Assembly: GCA_039720395.1 (NCBI GenBank)
Contig: CM077827.1
Coordinates: 20,879,117 to 20,943,116, forward strand
DNA: 64,000 nt
Direction of reading: 5' to 3'
From: Liquidambar formosana
Lineage: Eukaryota > Streptophyta > Magnoliopsida > Saxifragales > Altingiaceae
Below the pieces are notes generated by a model. The model searched no databases. It was not told the DNA's origin and worked only from the letters and a program-made list of their open reading frames with translations. Shown in pieces: positions 19,801-29,686 of this stretch. Position numbers and translations under genes: made by a program. Numbering within the stretch: the stretch's first letter is position 1; every line of letters begins with the position of its first letter.

Positions 19801-20252
19801 ACTTTTCCATCCTTTTTAGGCACGGGAACTATATTGGATAACCACTCGGGATACTCCACAACCTGTAGGAACCCCGCATCGAGTTGCTTGGTTACTTCCT
19901 CCTTTACCTTCAATGCCCACTCGGGTTTCAATCTTCTCAATTTTTGCTTTACCGGCTTTTTAAGGGGATTGGTGGGGATGAAGTGCTGCACAATGTCTGG
20001 ATCTATGCCGGGCATGTCTTCATAAGACCATGCAAAGGCCGTTATGTTGGCCTTTAAGAGGGCTATCAGCTTTTCTTTCTCAAGTGGTGAGAGGGTTATC
20101 CCAATTTTAATTATCTTTGGCAATTCATTTGTCCCTAAATTGATTGATTCCAATTCATCCATGTTAGGTTCGGTGACACCCCTTTTCCTTCGCTCGACGA
20201 GCTCCGGGGGGACGTCATTCCTAGGATCTATATCCATGCCATAAATATCCAT
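16893..20252 (-). CDS. pol: Pol of element Y: reverse transcriptase, RNase H, archaeal-type RNase H, integrase
   Basis: About 1119 residues from ATG 20252; the frame is open up to 20375. RT is marked by F-M-D-G-F-S-G-Y-N-Q-I-K-M and the catalytic Y-V-D-D. The first RNase H is degenerate: the usual first catalytic Asp position reads T-V-T-E-T-A-T-G-A. A second RNase H (W-K-V-Y-F-D-G-A, N-I-A-E-Y-E-A, G-D-S-A-L-I, F-A-D-A-L-A) keeps D-E-D-D; this dual arrangement is diagnostic of the Tat clade. Integrase shows an H-H-C-C zinc site (ending C-H-K-C) and D-D-E in G-I-D-I-I-G, S-D-N-G and A-V-E-A-A-N. No chromodomain is seen. The frame differs from that of gag-protease, so pol needs splicing, frameshifting or re-initiation. 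Confidence 0.92.
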   Translation of the reverse strand: MDIYGMDIDPRNDVPPELVERRKRGVTEPNMDELESINLGTNELPKIIKIGITLSPLEKEKLIALLKANITAFAWSYEDMPGIDPDIVQHFIPTNPLKKPVKQKLRRLKPEWALKVKEEVTKQLDAGFLQVVEYPEWLSNIVPVPKKDGKVRMCVDFRDLNAASPKDDFPLPHIDVLVDSTVGHALLSFMDGFSGYNQIKMAPQDMEKTAFITQWGTYCYKVMPFGLRNAGATYQRAATTLLHDMIHKEVEVYVDDMIVKSVDREGHFMALERFLERAKKYNLRLNPQKCAFGVTAGKLLGFMITQRGIEVDPEKIKAIVEMEPPSTEKQIRGFLGRIQYISRFIANLTMVCEPIFKLLKKGVPKVWNEECQEAFEIIKRYLSNPPILVPPRQGEPLLLYLTVTETATGAMLAQYLEGSKKENAIYYLSKKMTDYEVKYNAIEKACVALVWATQKLRHYMMSYEVFLISRIDPLKYLIERPVLSYRTARWSILLNEFDIKYVTQKSVKGSVIADYLASCPVASSEQFNDQFPDEDVLEIGKKSWKVYFDGAANKRGYGIGVLLVSPEEAFTPLAIKLGFEATNNIAEYEACILALEAALELGIKELEVFGDSALIICQIKGEWKTRDEKLLPYHAYLEALTKEFVEIEFNYLSRNKNQFADALATLASMVEIPDGGNVKPLVIECREKPVYCCSIREGEVKDGHPWYYDIMKFIEEREYPEGASRIDRRTLRRLASHYVLCGGKLYRRSYDGVHLLCVTEEEAERLVSEIHEGVGAPHMNGYMLAKKIMRLGYYWSTMERDCHAHVKKCHKCQVFANGQHLPSMPLTSMSSPWPFAVWGIDIIGQIKPKASNGHEYILVAIDYFTKWVEAASFKTLNAKKVAQFIQLNIIYRYGVPHEIISDNGQHFQKETKELLQKYNIVHHLSSPYRPQTNGAVEAANKNVKKILQKTADTYTDWHEKLPLALWGYRTSVRSSTGATPYSLVYGMEAVLPIELEVPSLRVAMESQIAEADWVKNRYDELALLDERRLRALYHVQGYQRRVARAFNKHVKDRGLKIGDLVLKEIRALIFDPRGKFKPSWGGPYVIKEILPAGAVRLMDLDGIEFARPTNLDQLKKYYV

Positions 20253-20410
20253 AGAAGAGAGAAAAGAAACACTGCAAGCAAACAATGTATAAAAGAAACA
20301 CACTTCATTAAAGGAACAAACAAACTTGAAAAGGAAACAAAACTTGGTGCCACAAAGTGGGATAGGCGGACACACTTTATTGAAAGCAAGAAAGACTCTA
20401 ACTAAGGAAC
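20253..20410 (-). other. Gag-protease/pol junction
   Basis: 158 bp between the gag-protease stop and the first pol ATG. The pol frame is open through most of it, and an acceptor-like TTGCAG ends at 20272. Ogre elements splice an intron between protease and RT, so a similar intron is possible. I found no convincing donor by eye. Confidence 0.4.
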
Positions 20411-23400
20411 CTACAAGCTATTATCAGGCAAGTCATGATCTTCCTCTTCAAGGATCTCTGCAATGGCTCCATCTTCTAGGTACCAATTGCGAAGTGGCAT
20501 GGTTGCATGGTGAATTGACGAATCTTGGCAATCTTCTGTTGCTGACTCCCCCAAAGTAAGAACCATATCTTGGAACATGGTAACCATAGCCTCGGTATCC
20601 ACATGCCTTACCCAGTCTTCTTTCTTCTTTCTCACAGAATTGTACCAACTTGTCAAGCTCTGAGGATTCGGCCCCTCTGTAAAGTACTTGTCACAAAAAT
20701 CCTTATCTGCCAATGCTGGATCAGAACTTGGGTAAAAAGTGCAATAGTGTGATGGCTCTTCCTCTTGTATACCTTCAAATCCTATGGTAAGGACCATGTC
20801 TTGGAACAAAGTGACCATGGTTTCAGAATCCATGTGCTCCACCCAATCTTCTTCTTTCTTCTCCCAATAACTGTCATTGATGGCTTCATCATCCACCATT
20901 TCAGCGGTGATTGGATACCACTCGGTGAAGAAAATCTCAAATCCCGGGATTCTGATCTTGGTTGTTGGATTGAACATAGGCTCTGGGAACCCACAGTACA
21001 GGAAGTCATCTCCTTCCTTGATGAAATAGCCATTCAGAGTCGGCCTGTATGGTGGAATCTTAAAGTCTGGCACCCTTCCTTCTGCTCTAGCTTTTCCCTT
21101 CTCCTTATTCCTCCTTGTCATTTCGGCATAGTCATTCTTAGTGGGCTCATATCCTAACCCAAAAGTATAGGAAACAACCCGACTTTGAACAGAGTGGGGA
21201 ATTCCTTGTTGGCGACGCCCTAGGCCCATACCCGGGAAGAAATTCATTTTCCGCATTATCTCACCAACATGTAAATTACCATGAGGACAATAGTCAAGGG
21301 GTATCAATTCTTCCTTTTCCAACTCCTTTTCTATACACTGCACATACTCAAACCCAGACAAGGGTATCTCAACTGATTCCGGTTTTATTTCACATATGGG
21401 TATACCCGCCATTTTCAAATCATAGTCCCCTTGAAGCGTGACAATGGCTCCCTCATGTGGGAACTTCACCTTTTGATGCAATGATGATGGTACAGCCCCA
21501 GCAGGATGAATCCAAGGCCTTCCCAATAACAGATTGAAACATGACGGCACATCCAGGACTTGAAATTCTACTCTGAACTCTGTGGGTCCCATGATTAAAG
21601 GTAAAGTGATCATCCCAATTACTTCTCTACGGGTATTATCATACGCCCTCACTATCTGCCCAGATGGAGTGAAATCAGTGGGCCCCAAGCCCAAAACAGT
21701 TGCAGTTCTTAAAGGACATACATTTAGTGCGGAACCATTATCAATCAAGACCGTAGGAACTCTCTTCCCCATGGTATCAACAGTTATATGCAAAGCTTGG
21801 GAGTGGCTTGGCCCACTCTTAGGTAAGTCAGCTTCTGTGAACACTATAGTGGAATTCTTCGGAGTAGGGTTTACTAGATTCACCAATCCCTCAGGGGACA
21901 AATCAACCGGAACCTGTACCTGGTTTAACAACTTCAGCACTGTCTGTCTGTGTTTGTGGGAGGCCATAAGCAAGCCCCATATGGTGATATTGGCATTGGT
22001 CTTCTTCAATTGTCGGAGTACTTCGTCCTCTTCTTCTTGCACATCAAGGCGCTTATCTAACTCACCCAGTGGATTATCAGATTCCAAGTGCGGAGGCTTG
22101 AAATGGCGGCCCCTTCTTGTCATGTGGTCTACTTCTTCATCACTAGCCCATATGTCATCAATTTCATTTGTGTCACCCATCAGGTCATCCCATTCAATCA
22201 TGTCAATGTCCTCCATCTGCACCTCTTCGGGTATATCATCCCAGCCCGTAGGAATTATGGGCTCACTTGGCAATGGATCAGGATAAAGCACATAGTAATC
22301 AAACTTCCCCGAAGGTTCTCCCAATAACCCCACTTGAGGGTCTCCTGCTTCATACCTTTCTTTCAACTGCTGTTGGATGGACTTCTTTGGCAATTGTAGG
22401 GTCTTTTGATCAATGAGGTCTTGAACGACCTTTCTCAACATAGCACAGTCATCAGTGTCATGGCCGGGTATACCATGGTATTGGCAATATTGATGGGGTG
22501 TTTGGGGTCTTGGCTTTGGAGGGTGAGGTATGATAAGGCCTTGGTCGCAGCATTGGTGAAAGGCTTGGGTCCAGGACATGGGTAATGGAGTGTATTGTCT
22601 TATGGGTAGGCAAGGTCGAGATGGGTCGGCTTCAATGGCATTTATGGAGTTGGATGAATTATGAGAGGGAAGTGGATTTTGGGTGACATTTGGGCGATTT
22701 GGTGGAGTTGGTGGTGAGATGATTTGCTTGTCAAGTAAGTCTTGGATCTCATGCCTAAGGCGATAGCAACGGTTGGTTGAGTGGCCTTTGGCTTGGTGGA
22801 ATTTGCAGTATTCATTCTCATTGTAGCTCTTGGGCAATGGATTTGGTGGTGGTCTTGGGTCGAGAGGTTTCAACAGGCCTCGGCTTTTTAGCTTTTCAAG
22901 TACTTTCTCAAGTGGCATATGCAGCTCGGTGAATTGGCGAGGTGGGTTGGTGTCATTTAGGGAGATAGGTTGAATGGGTTGGGCTATGGCATTGACCTCG
23001 GCATTGTTTTTCCCAGCAAAGTTCGGCCTGCGGTTCTTTTGGACTTCTTCTGTCTTGATTGACCCATCGGCAATGGCATCCTCAACTTGTGTACCTGCTC
23101 CGATAAGAGCCTTGAAATTAGGGAAGTAGTGAGCAAAGAGGTGCTTGTGATACACCGGCAATAGGTTCTTAACCACCAATTGAATCTGATCTTCCTCATT
23201 CGGTCTATCCGCCATTTTCGAGGCCTTTTGCCTCCACCTTGTAATGAAAGCGGAAAAGGTCTCATTAGCCCCTTGTTTTGTGGTCTCTAGGTCCCTTCTT
23301 GTGACATCCACCTCAGTGTTGTACTTGTAGTGCTCTGAAAACTCATTACATATGTCTTCCCAAGTTCGGGTTCTATTCTCATCCAAGGCTAGGAACCACT

Positions 23401-23977
23401 TTAAAGCAGAAGTGGCTAGGGTTTCATGGAACATTTGGGCCAAGAGTTCATCTGTCGCTCCTCGAGGGTGCATAGCTCGTACATACATCTTCAAATGGGT
23501 CTTGGGGCAACCCGTTCCATCAAACTTTTCTAATTCAGGCATCTTGAATTGTAGTGGAATACGAGCTTGAGGAAACAAAGATAGGGTACGTACATCCACC
23601 ATGTCATCTGTCCTACGGATTCCCTTTATAGTTCTCTCCAAGGCTTCCACCTTGCTAGCCAACACAGAGTCTGTATCAGAGGTCTTCCCCTTACTTCCCC
23701 CTTCCAGGTTAAAAACTTCAGGTGATTCATTCCCTTTGGGCTGAGTACTTCCCCCATCATTGGTCTTAGTGCCCTCTCCAGACTGGGTCCCATTTTCGGT
23801 GTTATCCCCCGGGGTACGGCCATTATTCTGTTCGGGTTCGGACATCTTATGTTGGATATCTTGGGCCATTTTCAATGCTCTCTCGGATACATCAGTGGTG
23901 TAATCAAGCTTGGTCATGATAGCCTTCAAACAAGTCTCAACATCAAAACCCCCTTCACTAGTTGCTTCTTCGGCCAT
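20411..23977 (-). CDS. gag: Gag-protease polyprotein of element Y
   Basis: About 1188 residues from ATG 23977; the open frame extends slightly upstream without an ATG. Roughly, residues 120-290 form the Ty3-type gag domain (E-K-F-D-G-T-G-C-P, L-A-T-S-A-L-K-W-F, F-I-T-R-W-R). Two zinc-knuckle-like C-x2-H-x4-H-x4-C motifs follow (C-K-F-H...C and C-Q-Y-H...C). The aspartic protease centre is V-L-I-D-N-G-S-A-L-N, with L-L-G-R-P-W-I further on. A G-patch-like F-P-G-M-G-L-G follows. The C-terminal third is acidic, with two related segments containing D-M-V-L-T. It forms the particle and matures pol. No frameshift or stop was seen. Confidence 0.9.
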   Translation of the reverse strand: MAEEATSEGGFDVETCLKAIMTKLDYTTDVSERALKMAQDIQHKMSEPEQNNGRTPGDNTENGTQSGEGTKTNDGGSTQPKGNESPEVFNLEGGSKGKTSDTDSVLASKVEALERTIKGIRRTDDMVDVRTLSLFPQARIPLQFKMPELEKFDGTGCPKTHLKMYVRAMHPRGATDELLAQMFHETLATSALKWFLALDENRTRTWEDICNEFSEHYKYNTEVDVTRRDLETTKQGANETFSAFITRWRQKASKMADRPNEEDQIQLVVKNLLPVYHKHLFAHYFPNFKALIGAGTQVEDAIADGSIKTEEVQKNRRPNFAGKNNAEVNAIAQPIQPISLNDTNPPRQFTELHMPLEKVLEKLKSRGLLKPLDPRPPPNPLPKSYNENEYCKFHQAKGHSTNRCYRLRHEIQDLLDKQIISPPTPPNRPNVTQNPLPSHNSSNSINAIEADPSRPCLPIRQYTPLPMSWTQAFHQCCDQGLIIPHPPKPRPQTPHQYCQYHGIPGHDTDDCAMLRKVVQDLIDQKTLQLPKKSIQQQLKERYEAGDPQVGLLGEPSGKFDYYVLYPDPLPSEPIIPTGWDDIPEEVQMEDIDMIEWDDLMGDTNEIDDIWASDEEVDHMTRRGRHFKPPHLESDNPLGELDKRLDVQEEEDEVLRQLKKTNANITIWGLLMASHKHRQTVLKLLNQVQVPVDLSPEGLVNLVNPTPKNSTIVFTEADLPKSGPSHSQALHITVDTMGKRVPTVLIDNGSALNVCPLRTATVLGLGPTDFTPSGQIVRAYDNTRREVIGMITLPLIMGPTEFRVEFQVLDVPSCFNLLLGRPWIHPAGAVPSSLHQKVKFPHEGAIVTLQGDYDLKMAGIPICEIKPESVEIPLSGFEYVQCIEKELEKEELIPLDYCPHGNLHVGEIMRKMNFFPGMGLGRRQQGIPHSVQSRVVSYTFGLGYEPTKNDYAEMTRRNKEKGKARAEGRVPDFKIPPYRPTLNGYFIKEGDDFLYCGFPEPMFNPTTKIRIPGFEIFFTEWYPITAEMVDDEAINDSYWEKKEEDWVEHMDSETMVTLFQDMVLTIGFEGIQEEEPSHYCTFYPSSDPALADKDFCDKYFTEGPNPQSLTSWYNSVRKKKEDWVRHVDTEAMVTMFQDMVLTLGESATEDCQDSSIHHATMPLRNWYLEDGAIAEILEEEDHDLPDNSL

Positions 23978-24007
23978 GTCTGACTGGTTGGTAGAATCAA
24001 TCTTCAC

Positions 24008-24704
24008 TAAGCGCCCTTGCTGGTCGCGGATCCAAGCCAGTACGTCCTCTCACTCCTCTACGAAAGGGAACAATCAGTCTCTCATCCTAAGGGTATGTCC
24101 TAGGCTTCCATATTTGTCTCAATGACTTCACATCATATATACTCAATTAGTCCCTTTTAATCCAATCACCTTTGCAAGGGTCATGGGCGAAAGGTACGTA
24201 TTAAGGATATAGGGTGCAAAGGTTCTCTTATTAAATGTTCATTAAGCACATCACAAACACGGTCATGATATCATTACAAACAATGTGGGTGCATAAGGGT
24301 GAAACCATAGTGTCCTGCAAGTCTGTCTATATGGACTAATGATAAGGGTAGGCTGGGGTCCTTCACTTGCTTGAGCAATCTTTATACCTAACCACATGTG
24401 GCATCAGGAACGCCGCGTGGGTCCAGCAGTACGTGATTAACTCATTTAATATACCCAAGGGCAAGCCCAAGGGTACTTGGCAAGAGAGGTTGAGAGCTTT
24501 CGCCCCAACTCATGGAATCAGGAAAACCAAGGTTGAGGCTAGGCCCGTCAGTGGCAAGGGACATCGATCCTAACATGCAAGAGTTTGCGCACACAATGCA
24601 ATAAATGAAAGCACACAATCAAGCGAATGCAATGTGATTGATTTTAATTAAACAAAAGAAATTAACTTAGCCCAATCAAATTGTGTAGAGTCTAGCCCAC
24701 AATT
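24008..24704 (-). other. 5' untranslated leader of element Y
   Basis: About 700 bp between the primer binding site and gag. Short open frames only. No separate ORF1 such as some Ogre elements have is apparent. Confidence 0.5.
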
Positions 24705-24721
24705 CCCCAGCAGAGTCGCCA
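24705..24721 (-). promoter_or_regulatory. Primer binding site of element Y
   Basis: TGGCGACTCTGCTGGGG on the minus strand, four bases after the 5' LTR. It is complementary to a tRNA 3' end in ...AGTCGCCA. Tat/Ogre elements are reported to use tRNA-Arg; I did not confirm the tRNA. Confidence 0.75.
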
Positions 24722-24725
24722 GTTC

Positions 24726-27700
24726 TGTGGACCCCAGAAATGGTTAAGGCCCACAGGAGGGTTTAAAAGTCGCCAATCTGTGGACCCAGGAAAAGAGGGC
24801 CCACGAATGGGTTTGGAAAAAGAAAGGAGTCGCCACCTTATTTTTTAAAGGAAACAAGGAAAACCCTAAAAACAGTTTTGTTTTAGGAAAACAAAAGATT
24901 GACTCCATATTTAAAAATGGAAAGGCAAATGATCTTTTGGAAACCAGAGAATTCGGGGATTCGGAGGCTAAGTTACGATATGGGAAGGTTCTAGGCAAAG
25001 CCTATAGGCACCCATATCGCCCTAAACGGTCTCTTAATTTAATTGGGCTAAATCAAAGTCTTAATCACACATAAATCAACAGTTATCATCACAAGACAGC
25101 ATGCATATCATTCATTCATTCATCCATATAATCATGTAAATCAAAGAAAAAACAGAAAAAAGAAAGAGGGGGGAGAAGAAAACCTAGGATACTTAGTATC
25201 CTAGGGCGGACTTGAACATCACGAAGAGCGCCTACGTACCATGTATGGAAATACATGGATCAAAGTCCACGTAGTTCGAAAGGGAATAGGGTTATAACCT
25301 AATCAAGGCCTATGGTAAACCCTAAGTTTCCTTTCAAGTAAAACATGGTAAGTTTCCAAAATAAATGATTCTCAAAAGAATTTTGGTAAAATATGGAATT
25401 TTGATAAAGATGGAAACTTTGATTTAAAAGGTATCTTTATTGAAAGGAAACTATAGAATCTACCATACCCCTCTATTAGGAAACAACCCTAGGGGGGGAG
25501 AAAGGGAAAGTTTCAAGGAAAGGAAAGAAGGGTGAATTGGGGCACCCTCACACCCTACTTACCTTAAGCAAAAGCAACCTGTCAAAGTAACCACCCTATT
25601 GCATAGGGTAATTACCTTATTTGTAAGATTTCATCTCACAATAGCCAAAATAACCACCCCACATTGGTGGGGTAGTTGCACCTGTTGTACCTGTCAAAGC
25701 ACCTGCAATTTCCATGCAAAACATACCAAAAATACCAACCAAACAAGCTAGATTCCAAATCAAGCCATTATCATGCCCAAACATGGGCTAACACATGCTC
25801 AAAATATCATAACAAGGACAAATAACAGATCTGGACAGAATTGAAATAAGGCTTAAAATCAACCACAAGTCATGCAACAACATGAATCATAAGCTAACTA
25901 AAACCCTAATTCAACCCTAAATGCAATGACATGCAAAAAACACTAAAATCCACTACTATGAATGCAGAAAAATATCATAGTTATCAAATATGCAGCACAT
26001 ATATATCAACTATGAAGAAAAAATAAAGAAAAACCCTAAGCTATCATGCTATATGCTACTTTCCTAATACAAGGATGAATGAAACCCTAGAATCGCAATT
26101 GTGCTCAAAATCACATAAAATAACTCTAAATCATGCAAAGCCCATCATAGACATCATGCTAATCATGCATATTAATCAATAGAAGCATCCACACATGAGA
26201 AAAATACAAGCTTGCACATGAAATATAGCTATTCTAAACATAAACTCAATTTCAGCACTAAGGAAACCCTAGAATCCCAAACATGCAGCAAATCACATGG
26301 AACATCATCCTAGCATACTAAACAGCCCATAAATATTATCCTAATCATGCATACATTCCAATGGAAGCAACAAAACACAATAAAAACATAAGCTCTAATA
26401 GGCCAAAGAGTTATTTCATGCAGAAAACCATTTTAAGCACCTAAGAAACCCTAAAGTCCCAAACATGCAGTAAATCACATGGAATAACATCCTAGCATAC
26501 TAAACAGCCCATGAATATTATCCTAATCATGCATACTAACTAATAGAAGTAGCAAAACACAATAAAAACACAAGCTTCAATATGCAAAAGTGTTATTTCA
26601 TGTAGAAAACCAATTTCAGCACTAAGGGAACCCTAGAATCCCAAACATTCAGTAAATCACATGGAATAACATCCTAGCATACTAACAGCCCATGAATATG
26701 ATCCTAAACATGCACACTAACTAATAGAAGTAGAAAAACACAATAAAAACACAAGCTTGAACATGGAATAATGCTATCTTATGCAAAAACCCTAGTTTGA
26801 ATGAAAGAGAGAAAGGGGAAGAGGCTTACCTATGGTGGCTGCTGTAGAGAGTCCTCCTCCTCTTATGTGCTGCTGGAAACAACCTCCTTCAAGCCTTCAA
26901 GCAATGCTCCAGCCCTCCTTCAAGCCTTCTCTCACACTCTCTCACTCAAAGTTTAAGTTAAACTACCCTAAGGATGGCTGCCATAGCCTCCAAGTCTCAC
27001 TCACACTTCAGAAATTGCCTCCTAAGTGTCCCCCTATTGCTGAAGTATAAGGGGGTATTTATAGGGATTGAGGGGAAACCCTCAATGGTTGGGATTAAAA
27101 CCCTAGGGATTGATCCAAGGGCTCTTAGAGGTTACCTTGGGGCTCAAGTAGGTCAAAAAAGGCTGAAATTAGGGTTAAATGGCGGCCAAAGGCGAGCAAA
27201 TCCGAGAAAATAGGGTGGGAGCCGCGTCAAGGCTCAAAATAGGAAAGTGGCTCGGGTGACCACCTGGGGCTGGGCGGCTAGCAGCCTGGGCCCAGGCGGC
27301 TAGCCGCCCAGGCCTGGGTGGTCACCCGAGGCCATGTCAGCTTCAGCCCATTTTTGAACCCTTTCGACTTCCAAATGTGTTTCAGGGCCCAAATCAACTC
27401 CGATTTTGACGAAACGAAAGCCAAAACGACCGTGTTTCGAAGGGGAATGTAATTTGAGTCACTTGAGGGCGAGAAACCCTAGCCATGGCTGCATGGTTGG
27501 GTCCTACAAAGGTGGTTAACCGCTATGCCTCACCATCGCTTAGCTAGGTATGCACATGGGGTCGCACCGAATGCTTTCCAAATCGAAATTCAACCTCCCT
27601 AAACACATTTGGGGATGAAATTAAGACTAATCAAGGTCACATGAGTAGTCATGGAGTGAAAATCATAAGCCAATTCGAGCTAACCCGAAATAGGTCTCTT

Positions 27701-28038
27701 AGCCAACCTGAGCCTTGTTGAGCCATTCTTATCCCGAACCTTCAATTCATCGAATTGAACCCACAAATACCTCAAATGCAATCATATGAACTCCAATTGG
27801 CAACTTGGAGATCATTTTCAAGGTCAAATGGAAAGTTTGTGATCAAAAAGACGATTATGCCCCTCAAGTCACAAAAGTTCTTATTAACCCTCAAGATCAA
27901 CTCCAAATCGAACCAAAATTCATACACACCATCCTTAGGACCCTGGAAACTCAATGCAAAAGACTAGACTCAAAAAGGAAACAAAAAGACACATGCAATG
28001 ACAAACCCTAGCTAAGGTGACAAAAATGGGGTGTGACA
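24726..28038 (-). repeat. 5' LTR of element Y (right copy)
   Basis: Same length and near-identical sequence to the left LTR, at an offset of 17933. It drives gag-pol on the minus strand. Palindrome 27251-27330, TATA box 27056-27063, structured U5 blocks 25184-25274 and 24976-25019, extra TGGCGACT motifs ending at 24835 and 24775. Confidence 0.93.
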
Positions 28039-28043
28039 ATAAG
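28039..28043. repeat. Target site duplication of element Y, right copy
   Basis: ATAAG, matching 6788-6792. Confidence 0.9.
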
Positions 28044-29230
28044 CTGCCATCACTGCTTTCATAATATCTTCTCTGCAAGGTCCAAGGTCGTTATTCTTGA
28101 TAAGTCCAAAAATCCTTTCTCTTCGAGTAGTCTCTCTCTCACCTAAGTTGTTCTTCAACCACTCCTTGTATTCAGGGCTCATCATATATGAACCATCAGT
28201 ATTCGTAACTTGGGTAAGCGTTAGTTTACTAGGCCATCGATCCTTTGCCGAAGTCACCACAGAAAGGCCCGCAGGCACCACAGGATAGTCACCTTTCAAG
28301 GACGTGGGTATGGTTTGCACGGCACCCATCTGATGAAGAACCCTTGAAGGCCAACAGAAGGAAGTAGACCTCAATCCTATGAGTCTCACCATTGCACATC
28401 CAAAAGTGCGTAGAAGCACCTACTCACTGCAGCCCTATATGAAGACAAACCACTTGATATTCCTCTATGAAAGGGTTTGGAAGTAACCTAGCCAATCCCT
28501 CAATGAAAACTCTCCAGGCAGTTCTATGCGGTGAAGACAGTAATGTTGGGGCTTGTATGGTGTAATGGCAGTGGGTGACAAGAAATTCAGTCTTTCAAGC
28601 AACCACATCTGCAGTAGAATGGGGCTACCTCCTAAAGGAATTTTTGGGTTCTCATGGACTTTATCCAAGCTATTCAGCTAGTACCATGGGAATCAAGTTA
28701 TGGCCCTTGGCAAGGAGAGGAATCAACTCACAAATTTGTATGGGAACATGTGGAGTACCAGTTGAAATAAGGAAACGACCAACAAGGTAAAAGGCAAGTG
28801 CATGTTTAATAGGAAAGGTAAATTTCAGAATACCTTTACTATCATAGGCCAAGAAAGAGGTTGCTAATTTCATCAAGTCTACCATATGGTCTTTTACAAA
28901 CATGGAGGCATATTGTTGGTGAATCCCAAGGAAGTTGGAGAAAGGAGTAAGAAAGCTTGGGCGAGGAGTAGGGAGTATAAAAGGACCTATCGGCAAAACT
29001 CCATACAACGCGCAAAATTCCTCCATGGTTGGGCATAGTTCTTCATAGTTGAAGTGGAATACATGAACTTGGGGATCCCAAAAATATGTAGTAGCAGTTA
29101 GGAGGTTCGTTTCAAGCTTCACATGCCTCAAAGAAAGCAATGGATCAAAGCCAAAGCACTTGAACTCAGATTTTGCTTCAGCACTCATAACTCTCAAAAA
29201 CCCTCCTAAAAATTTGTCTAGAGCCTCCAT
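28044..29230 (-). pseudogene. DUF7745-like accessory gene of element B, decayed and interrupted by Y
   Basis: It starts M-E-A-L-D-K-F-L-G-G-F and aligns with the A and Y copies. Lesions include an 8-bp deletion near 28668, TGG-to-TAG changes near 28463 and 28437, and a second TAG a few codons after the latter. The stop near 28437 is at the codon where element A also has TAG. Element Y is inserted near the start of the basic tail; the remaining tail is at 6792-6690. TATA box at 29280-29286, 50 bp upstream. Confidence 0.8.
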
Positions 29231-29279
29231 AATTTCTAATGAATAAATACAAGTAGGTTTAGGAACCCCTTGGATGTGT

Positions 29280-29286
29280 TTTTATA
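29280..29286 (-). promoter_or_regulatory. TATA box of the B DUF7745-like gene
   Basis: TATAAAA at the same 50-bp spacing to the ATG as in A and Y. Confidence 0.6.
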
Positions 29287-29373
29287 GGGAAAAGATTACA
29301 AATCCGAGTTCTAGAAGGAGAAAACCCGTAAAAATAGGAAGTTTCCTATTCAAAGTGGGATTTCCGCTTCGGG

Positions 29374-29453
29374 CTCGGGTGACCACCCAGACCCGGGCGG
29401 CTAGCCATCTGGGCTTGGGCAGCTAGCCGCCTAGCCCTGGGTGGTCAGCCGAG
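29374..29453. repeat. 80-bp GC-rich palindrome, B DUF7745 promoter
   Basis: CTCGGGTGACCACC at one end and GGTGGTCAGCCGAG at the other. More diverged than the Y copies. Confidence 0.8.
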
Positions 29454-29686
29454 GCCATTTTCCTATTTTGCTTTTTTTGCCTATATTTGACCCTATTTGA
29501 CTCCTATATGGTAATGTGACCTTGGGAAGCTTATTTTGAGCTTACTTTTGTACAAAAACATGAGTAAATCACCATAATGGAATTCCAAAAGTCTCATAAA
29601 AAGTATCAAAGCAAGTGTTCAAAGAGAGTTTACAAAGCATAAAGAAAGATGTGTCATTCATTTACAAAGCAAGAGGTTAAGCTAAG

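Larger units (their letters stand above)
6793..28038 (-). mobile_element. Element Y: complete, very young Tat-type Ty3/gypsy retrotransposon with two antisense accessory genes
   Basis: It has two 3313-bp LTRs (6793-10105 and 24726-28038) with TG...CA ends, a perfect 5-bp duplication, a primer binding site (24705-24721) and a polypurine tract (10106-10119). gag-protease and RT-RNaseH-integrase frames are uninterrupted. By eye the LTRs differ at about four positions (near 7231, 8800, 9453 and 9649 of the left copy), roughly 0.1%. The dual RNase H, long LTRs, antisense genes between pol and 3' LTR, and 3' tandem repeats place it in the Tat/Ogre clade. It may be capable of movement, or have been so recently; expression cannot be judged from sequence. 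Confidence 0.93.
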
